Origin: Ignavibacteriales bacterium
GTDB lineage: Bacteria; Bacteroidota; Ignavibacteria; Ignavibacteriales; Ignavibacteriaceae
NCBI GenBank assembly: GCA_016707115.1
Contig: JADJIH010000017.1
Coordinates: 1 to 64,000 of the forward strand
DNA length: 64,000 nt
Reading direction: 5' to 3'
Below are positions 45,801 to 53,202 of this stretch, piece after piece; the first letter of the stretch is position 1, and each line of letters opens with the position of its first letter. The notes under the pieces are model-generated. The model was not told the origin of the DNA and did not search any database. It saw nothing but the letters and a program-made list of their open reading frames with translations. Made by a program: the position numbers and the translations under genes.

Positions 45801-46500
45801 CAAAAGTTGGTGCAGTGATTATTAAATATCTCATTGAAAGTAAAGATTCTGTTGGCTCATATCCAACAAGAACATTTCTTAAAAATTCATTATATGCTTC
45901 TGATTTATTGACCGATGATTCAAATTCTGCATTAAAATTTATTTCGAATGTTGCAGAATTTATTATCGAAAGTTTATCATCCTTAGGATTGTATGAGAAT
46001 GGAAAAACAGTAACCATAACTCCGCTTACACCGCCAATTACAAAAGGTTCAGAAATACTAACCAAAGGTTTTTCTATTCCGGTTGAACTATAGTAATCAG
46101 AGTTGATAACAAAAGGTCTTTCGCTTAAAGATCTTTCTCTGCTCCAGTACATTTGTTTTGGATAAACTTTTTTGTCCAGTATCTGTGTTGATTGATCAAA
46201 AGAGTTTATGCTAACAGTTGGTTTTTGTTCATCACTGGGAATAAAAAAATTGAATGAAATTTGTGGTAGAGCAGGCATTCCTACATCCGGTGTGACACCG
46301 TAACCTGGAATTTTTATATCAATATATTCACCTCCTGCTTCAGCAATTGAAGTAAAATTATATTGCTGCAAAGAAAAATTAACAATGTAGCCGTTATTTG
46401 ATTTAGCTACCGAAATTCCCTCAGGTTGAGCAAACAATGTTGTAATCATTAATGAAAATGAAAACAGCACAACGAACGAGAAACTGTAAATGCGCTTCAT
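42896..46500 (-). pseudogene. Second gingipain-like C25 peptidase with T9SS sorting domain, one frameshift
   Basis: The first frame (from ATG 46500) gives a signal peptide (1-24), a pro-region and a C25 domain with His418 in 'AIYSGHGGETSW' and Cys452 in 'YSFACVTGSYQ', then an Fn3 domain. It goes out of frame near 44290-44300, in an AAAAAGATTTT run. Adding one base continues as 'YKKDFPPTYNGYSFKGSGG', which aligns with the paralogue at 39061 and runs to the sorting domain ('YPNPFNPSTTIKF' ... 'KKLMLLK') at 42896. The last ~200 residues are almost the same as in the paralogue. The break is probably a sequence error, because both halves keep all key residues. Confidence 0.88.
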
Positions 46501-46551
46501 CTCTGTCCCTGTATGTAGTTTAAAAATAGCCCCTGTAATAGAGCGGAGTAA

Positions 46552-48036
46552 TTAATTAGAAATAATCGTTGGTAAAAATACTTTAAATGTTGTTCCTTCG
46601 CCATAGTCAGATTCAACTTCTATTTTACCTGAGTATGAATCAACAATTCTTTTAACTATGGAAAGTCCTAAACCTGTGCCGCTTATATTTTTTGTCTTTT
46701 CATTTTTAGCACGGAAAAATTCCGTAAACAATTTATTTTTTTCTTCCGGCTTTAAACCAATTCCATTGTCTTTAATTGTAGCAAGAAGATAATCATCAGA
46801 CAGAGAAAGTGTTATTGTAATTGTTCCCTGCTCACGATTATACTTAATTGCATTGCTTATAAGATTTGTGAACAACCTTGTAATCTCATCGCTATCAGCC
46901 TTTATGCATTGCTTGTATTCATCCTGATCAAAGATTACATGAATTCCTTTCTTGTTGATATCAATCTGGAATAGTTCAAGAATCGAAGCGATAACTTCGT
47001 GAATGCAAACCCGTTTTATTTCCCGATGAACTGTTTGCATTTCCATTCGTGATATATCTAAAAGATCATTAACCATTTTTAATAAACCATCAAGACGAAC
47101 CATTGATCGGTTTTCATATTCCTTTTTTTGTTCAGGACTAAGTTTAATCGAATCATCATTAAATAATTTTAGAAATCCATATACCGCAGCAATCGGTGCT
47201 TTAAGTTCGTGTGATACCATCGAAACAAACTGAGATTTTACAAATTCAATTTTTTTAAGTTCTGTTATATCCTTAAAAACTATCACAACACCTGCAACAT
47301 TTTCACCCGGATGAAGAACGGCAGAAGCAGTTGCTTCTATAAAAAATTCCCTATTTGGTTTAAGCTCTATTTGAATTGTATATGATTTTTGTTCAGCTGA
47401 TTTTTCTTCAACAATTTTTTTGAATAGCTCAAATATTTCCGGCCTAAGTTTATCCAGAATATATTCTTCAACTGCAATTCTTGGAAGTTCTAAAAATCTT
47501 AATGCGGAAGGATTGTATAGAACAGCAAGTCCATCTCTATTAACGACAAGCACACCGTCAGTAATTGAATTTACGATAGTGTTCATTCTTGTTTTTTCAA
47601 ATGCTACTTCAAGTAATCTTTCTTCACGTTCTTTGTGCCATTTCTCCGCTTCAAGATTTACAAGTCTTATTTGATAGCCTTCTTTAAGATTGGATAAAAG
47701 TTCTTCGGGAGTAAATGGTTTTGGAATGTAACTGTGGGCTCCTAATCTTGTTGCTTCAACTGCGGTTTCATAACTTGCAAATGCCGTTGCAATAAAACAA
47801 ACCGTATTAGGATATTTTGCTTTTATTTGCTGAAGAACTTCAAGACCATCAACATCAGGCATTTTTAAATCTATAACAGCAAGATCAAATTCGGTTTCAG
47901 TCCCGAACTTAATACCATCAGTTCCATTTTCTGCAGTTGTTACATCATAGTTTTCGCGGGTGAGCAATCTCTGTGCACCAATACGAAGACCTTTTTCGTC
48001 GTCAACAATCAGAACTTTTGGTTTGTAGGTGTTCAT
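46552..48036 (-). CDS. Receiver-PAS-histidine kinase hybrid (soluble)
   Basis: This protein is 494 residues from ATG 48036; an upstream ATG at 48054 lies inside a repeat, so I prefer the inner start. The order is an N-terminal receiver with Asp in 'LAVIDLKMPDVDGLEVL', a short coiled coil, a PAS domain ('IVNSITDGVLVVNRDGLAVL'), HisKA with His in 'SMVSHELKAPIAAVYGFL' and an ATPase domain ('NLISNAIKYN', 'DNGIGLKP', 'GTGLGLSIV'). There is no membrane segment. A receiver at the front lets it take phosphate from another kinase, so it could be the next step after the hydrogenase-like kinase 48600-50609. It ends a signalling cluster of three genes read in the same direction. Confidence 0.9.
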   Translation of the reverse strand: MNTYKPKVLIVDDEKGLRIGAQRLLTRENYDVTTAENGTDGIKFGTETEFDLAVIDLKMPDVDGLEVLQQIKAKYPNTVCFIATAFASYETAVEATRLGAHSYIPKPFTPEELLSNLKEGYQIRLVNLEAEKWHKEREERLLEVAFEKTRMNTIVNSITDGVLVVNRDGLAVLYNPSALRFLELPRIAVEEYILDKLRPEIFELFKKIVEEKSAEQKSYTIQIELKPNREFFIEATASAVLHPGENVAGVVIVFKDITELKKIEFVKSQFVSMVSHELKAPIAAVYGFLKLFNDDSIKLSPEQKKEYENRSMVRLDGLLKMVNDLLDISRMEMQTVHREIKRVCIHEVIASILELFQIDINKKGIHVIFDQDEYKQCIKADSDEITRLFTNLISNAIKYNREQGTITITLSLSDDYLLATIKDNGIGLKPEEKNKLFTEFFRAKNEKTKNISGTGLGLSIVKRIVDSYSGKIEVESDYGEGTTFKVFLPTIISN

Positions 48037-48049
48037 TATTTCTATTTTT

Positions 48050-48160
48050 GTCATTCCGGGCTTGACCCGGAATCTATGATGTATAAGTTGTAGATTCCCG
48101 CATTCGCGGGAATGACATTATAATAATAATTGTCATCCTGAGCGAAGACGAAGGATGACT
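48050..48160. repeat. Palindromic repeats, GTCATTCCGGG family
   Basis: Element 48050-48116 has ends GTCATTCCGGG and CGGGAATGAC, with inner hairpins. A second short one follows (GTCATCCTGAGC...GAAGGATGAC, ~48131-48160). They fill the gap between two signalling genes. Confidence 0.7.
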
Positions 48161-48198
48161 TAATTAGACATCACCGCTCGCTCGCTATGACAAGAATA

Positions 48199-48603
48199 TT
48201 ATTTCTTCAATTCAAAAAAAGCTTCAAGCTTCTGAACAAACTCTTCAATAATTACCGGTTTGTTAAGAAGAGCATCTGCTTTTATCCATTCTTTCTCTTC
48301 CGTTGTTGATGCACCGAATTTAAATCCTGTATCATAGGTTGCAGAAGTAAGAATGAAAACCGGAATATTTTTTCCGTGCTCTTCTTTTTTTATTCTGTAA
48401 CAAAGTATAAAACCCGAATCGTGTTCTTCCATTATCAAATCAACAACACAGGCATCTGGTTTAACTTTTTTAAAAGTTTCAAATCCTTCTTTTCCGCTGG
48501 TTGCAGTAATTACTTCATAACCTTTTGATTCGATTAATATTTTATTTTGTTCAAGAAGATCTAAATCATCATCAACTAAAAGTATTTTCTTTTTATTACT
48601 CAT
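48199..48603 (-). CDS. Single-domain response regulator of the hydrogenase signalling cluster
   Basis: This 134-residue receiver has the acidic pair 'LVDDDLDLL', the phospho-acceptor Asp in 'DACVVDLIMEEHDSGFIL', Thr/Ser in 'FILTSA' and Lys in 'LLNKPVIIEEF'. It has no output domain. It overlaps the end of the hydrogenase-like histidine kinase by 4 bp, so the two are coupled and this is its likely first phosphate acceptor. It has the same insertion after the Asp as the receiver 33525-33905 of hydrogenase operon 1, which suggests that both belong to one relay. Confidence 0.9.
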   Translation of the reverse strand: MSNKKKILLVDDDLDLLEQNKILIESKGYEVITATSGKEGFETFKKVKPDACVVDLIMEEHDSGFILCYRIKKEEHGKNIPVFILTSATYDTGFKFGASTTEEKEWIKADALLNKPVIIEEFVQKLEAFFELKK

Positions 48604-50609
48604 AAAGCTTTCGCTCCTTCAATTGCTTCGTTTGATTGATATGCCTGGTATTTCGGCAAAACTATCTTAAATGTAGTACCTTTTCCAATTTCACTTACAA
48701 ATGTAATGTTTCCTTTATGCATTTTTATTATACCGTAAGAAATTGCAAGTCCTAACCCGGTTCCCTTTCCCATACTTTTCGTAGTAAAGAAAGGTGTAAA
48801 AACTTTGCTTTGATTATCTTTTGGAATTCCATTACCAGTATCCGTTATTTCGATCTTAAAATTATGACCATCTGAATTAAGATTAACAATTAATTCTCTC
48901 TTAACAGTATCGCTCATTGCATCGCAGGCATTTTTAACAACGTTTACCAGTACCTGCTTAATCTGATCTTCATCGCCTGTCATCACATAATTGCTTTCCC
49001 GAATATCAAATTTAAATATTATTTGTCTATACACAGGATTAACTGTAAATGGTTTTAAAACCTCTCTTATCGTTTCTGTTAAATCAAACTCTTTTAAGTT
49101 TAGCTTTCCCTGTCTTGCAAAGTTTAAAAGATTTGCAACAATATTTTTGCATCTATTTGCTTCTTCAACAATCAACTCCAAGTCTTCAGTTCGCTGATCA
49201 TCATTATAAATTTTTTCCAGATCTCTCTTTAGCATTGATGCATAAAGCAAAATTGTACCAAGCGGATTATTTATTTCGTGTGCAACTCCTGCTGCAAGCT
49301 GACCAATTGAAGCCAGTTTTTCAGCAACTCTCAATTGTTCTTCAGTGTCACTTAGATTATCATAAGCTATTTTTAATTCATCCAGAACATAAGGTAAACA
49401 CATTTCTTTTTCTGCAAGGTCTTTAGCAATTGCTACGGCATATTCTCTGCAGGTTGGATAACCGCATGCACCGCAATTTAATTCATCTTTGATAGAATAT
49501 TTTTTTGTTTGCGCAAGAATCTCTTTAATCTTTTCTTCAGATGGGTATGGTCTGCGCTGATTATCAATTCTAAATGTTCTTTGTAGATTTAATTTTCTTG
49601 CATTGTAAAGATTACTCTTCCAAACGCGTTTATCAACATTATTAATCTTTTCATCAATGTAGTTTATAACTTTTTCACGGCGCGCATAATAATTAAGAGT
49701 AGTGTCTATCGCTGGTCCGCTTATACATCCTTCACAAAAAAGAATATCTGTAAACTTTGCATTAATATGATTGTTTGCAATTTCTTCAATGATATCTAAA
49801 ACTTTTTTCTTTCCCTCTACCACAATAATATCTTTTTCAAGAATATCGCCGCTAACATCTATAGTTTTAATCAATCCGCCGGCAAGTGGATATGCTTTTC
49901 CCATCATTGCATGCGGTTCATCAAAATCACTGTCCTCAAGTTCACTAACAATAATTCCATTTTCATCAAACATTTGTTTTAGTTCTGTGAACGTTAAGAC
50001 AGAATCTATAACACCTGCAACCTCATCATCTTGAGCTTCGTGTTTCTTTGCTACACAAGGACCAATAAAAACAATTTTTACATCTTCACCAAGATCTTTT
50101 TTAAGATATCTGCCAAGTGCAATCATTGGTGAAACTACTTGTGCAAGATTAGGAACTAGCTCGATGTAATATTTCTGGATAAAACTTACAACTGCAGGAC
50201 AAGCAGAACTGATAACTGTTTTATCATTATCTGCTTTGATTACATCCATATAGTCATTTGAGATAAGATCAGCACCAAAAGCTGTTTCTATAACTTTTGT
50301 AAATCCAAGTTTTCTTAGTGCAGCAGGAACTTTTTTATACTCATCCGGAAACGAAGCAGCAAATGATGGAGCAATTATAGCAATTGCATTTCCTGATTGA
50401 AGAAGCTGATATGTATCATCAATCTCAGAAAAAATTTGTTTTGCATCCTGTGAACAAACTTTAACACAATGTCCGCAGGCAATACATCTTTCTTCAATCA
50501 CTTTTGCCTGTGCATCAATAACGCGTATAGCAGCAGCAGGACATTCTCTAATACAAGAGTAACATCTTTTACATCTATCGGTTATTGTTGTAACTATTGC
50601 GTGATTCAT
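48600..50609 (-). CDS. [FeFe]-hydrogenase-like sensor fused to a histidine kinase
   Basis: This 669-residue soluble fusion starts with a 2[4Fe-4S] ferredoxin domain ('CKRCYSCIRECP', 'CIACGHCVKVC', 13-52). A hydrogenase H-cluster domain (~75-345) follows, with modified motifs: L1 'SSACPAV' (134-140), L2 'GPCVAKKHE' (183-191) and L3 'CEGCISGP' (292-299). Next is an extra [4Fe-4S] domain of the four-Cys 'CGACGYPTC' type (Cys379, 382, 387, 404), then HisKA with His444 ('AGVAHEINNPLGTILL') and the ATPase domain ('NVVKNACDAM', 'DTGNGIPK', 'GTGLGLAIS'). The changed motifs match the sensory [FeFe] hydrogenases rather than catalytic HydA. It probably senses H2 or redox state and signals through the overlapping receiver gene. 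It lies just downstream of hydrogenase operon 2. Confidence 0.9.
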   Translation of the reverse strand: MNHAIVTTITDRCKRCYSCIRECPAAAIRVIDAQAKVIEERCIACGHCVKVCSQDAKQIFSEIDDTYQLLQSGNAIAIIAPSFAASFPDEYKKVPAALRKLGFTKVIETAFGADLISNDYMDVIKADNDKTVISSACPAVVSFIQKYYIELVPNLAQVVSPMIALGRYLKKDLGEDVKIVFIGPCVAKKHEAQDDEVAGVIDSVLTFTELKQMFDENGIIVSELEDSDFDEPHAMMGKAYPLAGGLIKTIDVSGDILEKDIIVVEGKKKVLDIIEEIANNHINAKFTDILFCEGCISGPAIDTTLNYYARREKVINYIDEKINNVDKRVWKSNLYNARKLNLQRTFRIDNQRRPYPSEEKIKEILAQTKKYSIKDELNCGACGYPTCREYAVAIAKDLAEKEMCLPYVLDELKIAYDNLSDTEEQLRVAEKLASIGQLAAGVAHEINNPLGTILLYASMLKRDLEKIYNDDQRTEDLELIVEEANRCKNIVANLLNFARQGKLNLKEFDLTETIREVLKPFTVNPVYRQIIFKFDIRESNYVMTGDEDQIKQVLVNVVKNACDAMSDTVKRELIVNLNSDGHNFKIEITDTGNGIPKDNQSKVFTPFFTTKSMGKGTGLGLAISYGIIKMHKGNITFVSEIGKGTTFKIVLPKYQAYQSNEAIEGAKAL

Positions 50610-50623
50610 TATGCTCTACTTAT

Positions 50624-50708
50624 GTCATTCCGGGCTTGACCCGGAATCTTTAAAGCTAAAAAGAGATCCCCACCCCTGCCTACCGTCAGGCAGGTTCGCG
50701 GGAATGAC
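50624..50708. repeat. Palindromic repeat, GTCATTCCGGG family
   Basis: An 85-bp element with ends GTCATTCCGGG and CGGGAATGAC. It contains an inner palindrome CTGCCTACCGTCAGGCAG that the other copies lack, perhaps a nested insertion. Confidence 0.7.
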
Positions 50709-50789
50709 AGGAAGAAGCTAAGCTTCCACTTGCCAGTTTTTATTATATGTTCCATTTTTTGTTTCTGTCAAATCAACCTTAGGTTTAAA

Positions 50790-51182
50790 CTATTTTCTTA
50801 AAAATTGATATTCATTTATTTCTAAGTATACTGTGTCAATTGGTGTATAAATCGTCATTGAGTCTTTGAAACTCAATTGAGAATTATAACCTTCTCCACC
50901 ATAAATATTTAATTTAATAAATCCTGTATCCTGAATTGGAAATATTGTGCTTCCATAACCTTTTAAATTTGGACTATATACGTCATTTAATATATATGGA
51001 TATACAATAGTAGAATCTAAATTTAAAGAGCCAATTTTTAAGAATGGTAAATTTGTTTCGATAGTAATTTGTCGTCGAAAAACTTTATCGGGTTCAATTA
51101 AATCACAACTCATTATACTAAAGACTAGTACAGATAAAGTTAGAATCGATGATCTCTTTAAATTATTAATTTTCATATTCAT
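50790..51182 (-). CDS. Putative lipoprotein, paralogue of 4255-4632
   Basis: This 130-residue protein has an N-terminal hydrophobic segment ending 'LVFSIMSCDLIEP', a lipobox-like Cys26. The ~105-residue beta-rich mature part aligns with the lipoprotein at 4255-4632 ('FRRQITIETNLPFL', 'QDTGFIKLNIYGGEGY', 'FKDSMTIYTPI' and the final 'FLRK' vs 'FIRN'). It lies between hydA2 and the hydrogenase-like sensor and is flanked by palindromic repeats on both sides, so it may be an insertion into an otherwise continuous hydrogenase-signalling cluster. The function is unknown. Confidence 0.75.
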   Translation of the reverse strand: MNMKINNLKRSSILTLSVLVFSIMSCDLIEPDKVFRRQITIETNLPFLKIGSLNLDSTIVYPYILNDVYSPNLKGYGSTIFPIQDTGFIKLNIYGGEGYNSQLSFKDSMTIYTPIDTVYLEINEYQFLRK

Positions 51183-51198
51183 TTAGTTATGATTAAGA

Positions 51199-51303
51199 TT
51201 CCTGCCTTTGCGGGAATGACAGTCACTGTCAGACTGAGCCTGTCGAAGTCTGATTTAATTATCATCACCCTTCGACTTCGATTTGTATCCGCTCAGGGTG
51301 ACA
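51199..51303. repeat. Palindromic repeat pieces
   Basis: GATTCCTGCCTTTGCGGGAA plus TGAC, then inverted segments around CCTGTCGAAGTCTG and CACCCTTCGACTTCG that end in CAGGGTGACA. They lie between hydA2 and the lipoprotein. Confidence 0.6.
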
Positions 51304-51304
51304 C

Positions 51305-53032
51305 TTAGTTTTTAAACATCTTCTTCTTATCAAAATATTCCGTATGAAGAATCTCGTGAGCTTTATGTGAATTTGGTTCACCAAAAAATTCTTTGTACAA
51401 AGTTTTTACAGATTCATTATCGTGCGATCTTCTAGTCTTTGCATTTTCATCAATCTTGTAAAGTACTTTAATACGTTTCATAACTTTTTCTGGTTTTTGA
51501 TGAATCGGCTGACCACCTCCGTTTATGCATCCACCGGGACAAGCCATTACTTCTATAAAATGATGTTTTGAAGTTCCATTCTGCACCTGATCGAGAATCG
51601 GATCAACATTTCCAATTCCGTTTACTACAGCAATGTTCACATCAAGATCACCAATTTTTATTGTTGCTTCTTTAACTCCAGCCATTCCGCGTATCTCATC
51701 AAACTCAACATTTTTAAGTTCGGTTCCAGTCATTTTAAAGTATGCAGTACGCAATGCAGCTTCCATAACTCCGCCGCTTGTTCCAAATATTGCTGCAGCA
51801 CCTGTTGATTCGCCAAGCGGATTATCAAAATCACTTTCTGGTAGATCATCAAAATCAATTCCCGCAATTTTAAAAAATCTCACAAGTTCTCTCGTAGTTA
51901 AAACGGCATCAACATCAGCCATAGAATGTTCTGAAAGTTCTGCACGGTTTGATTCATACTTTTTAACAGTGCAAGGCATAATTGAAACAACATAAATATC
52001 ACTTGGATCAATTCCCATTTTCTTTGCGTAGTAAGTTTTTAAAACTGCTCCTTCCATTTCGTGAGGAGATTTACAACTTGAAACATGTTCCAATACTTCC
52101 GGTCTATTCATCTCAACATATTTAACCCAGCCAGGACAGCAGCTTGTAAACATTGGTAAGCTTCCGCCGTTTTGAACTCTATTAATCAACTCAGTTGCTT
52201 CTTCCATAATTGTAAGATCAGCAGCAAAGTTTGTATCGAATACTTTTTTGAATCCTAATCTTCTCAAACCTGTAACCAACAATCCTGTTACATCTGTGCC
52301 AAGAGGCATATTATACTCTTCGCCTAAAGAAGCACGAACTGCAGGGGCAACCTGAACAATACAATATTTTTTTCGATTGTAGATTGCATTTGCAACTTCT
52401 TTAACTGCGCTCTTTTCTCTAAGTGCAGCAGTTGGACAAACAAGAATACATTGCCCGCATAAAATACAATCGCTTACATTTAAACCTTTATTATAAGGTG
52501 TAGTTACGATTGAAGTGAATCCGCGTTTTGTAAAATCTATTGCGCCAACTTTTTGTACTTCGTGGCAAACACGAACACATCTGCCGCAAAGAATACATTT
52601 TGCAGGATCGCGTTCCATTGATGCACTTGAAATATCAATTGCGTGTGATTTTGTTTCACCAACATAACGATGCTCACGTATTCCATATTGATCTGATAAA
52701 TCCTGAAACTCGCAATTTTTATTACGTACACAAATCAAACAATCCTGCGGATGATTTTCTACAAGAAGTTCTACAATTGTTTTTCTTGCCTTGCGTACTC
52801 TTGGTGAATCTGTTGTAACAACCAACCCTTCACTAACAGGATAAGCACACGAAGGTGTGAGTCCTCTGAATCCTTCAACTTCAACAGCGCAAATTCTGCA
52901 CGCACCCGTTGGGTCTAAATTTTTTAAGTGACATAGTGTTGGTATTGATATTCCTACTGATTTAGCAGCATCAAGAATTGTCATTCCTGCTTCTGCGTTT
53001 ACCTTTATTCCATTTATTGTTAACTGAACCAT
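51305..53032 (-). CDS. hydA: [FeFe] hydrogenase catalytic subunit HydA (operon 2)
   Basis: This 575-residue HydA has an N-terminal [2Fe-2S] domain (Cys34, 45, 48, 62), a His-Cys3 [4Fe-4S] site (~94-107), two [4Fe-4S] clusters ('CILCGRCVRVC', 'CILCGQCILVCP', 146-199) and a full H-cluster domain. Motifs are L1 'TSCCPGW' (296-302), L2 'MPCTVKKYE' (352-360) and L3 'MACPGGCINGGGQP' (496-509). All canonical cysteines are present. The tail 'RRSHDNESVKTLYKEFFGEP' is the usual end. It follows hydC2 and hydB2 on the same strand, after a repeat at 53068. It is shorter than HydA1 and has the canonical L1. Confidence 0.96.
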   Translation of the reverse strand: MVQLTINGIKVNAEAGMTILDAAKSVGISIPTLCHLKNLDPTGACRICAVEVEGFRGLTPSCAYPVSEGLVVTTDSPRVRKARKTIVELLVENHPQDCLICVRNKNCEFQDLSDQYGIREHRYVGETKSHAIDISSASMERDPAKCILCGRCVRVCHEVQKVGAIDFTKRGFTSIVTTPYNKGLNVSDCILCGQCILVCPTAALREKSAVKEVANAIYNRKKYCIVQVAPAVRASLGEEYNMPLGTDVTGLLVTGLRRLGFKKVFDTNFAADLTIMEEATELINRVQNGGSLPMFTSCCPGWVKYVEMNRPEVLEHVSSCKSPHEMEGAVLKTYYAKKMGIDPSDIYVVSIMPCTVKKYESNRAELSEHSMADVDAVLTTRELVRFFKIAGIDFDDLPESDFDNPLGESTGAAAIFGTSGGVMEAALRTAYFKMTGTELKNVEFDEIRGMAGVKEATIKIGDLDVNIAVVNGIGNVDPILDQVQNGTSKHHFIEVMACPGGCINGGGQPIHQKPEKVMKRIKVLYKIDENAKTRRSHDNESVKTLYKEFFGEPNSHKAHEILHTEYFDKKKMFKN

Positions 53033-53067
53033 TTATAACTCCGAAATTTCAATTTTATTTTTTTTGT

Positions 53068-53143
53068 GTCATTTCGAAGAAGTCTTCGACTGAGAAATCT
53101 GCAACCACACTATAATCAGATTTCTCCCTTCGGTCGAAATGAC
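53068..53143. repeat. Palindromic repeat, GTCATTTCGA family, copy 3
   Basis: A 76-bp element matching 980-1056 and 29769-29844. It lies between hydB2 and hydA2, inside the operon. Confidence 0.75.
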
Positions 53144-53202
53144 AAATTTAATTTCATTTTCAACCCCGACCTGAAGGTCGGGGCAATAAAAATATTTATG
53201 AA

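Noticed and set aside
48600..50609. A third catalytic hydrogenase
   Set aside because: H-cluster motifs are altered, NAD-linked partner subunits are absent, and a kinase is fused to it.
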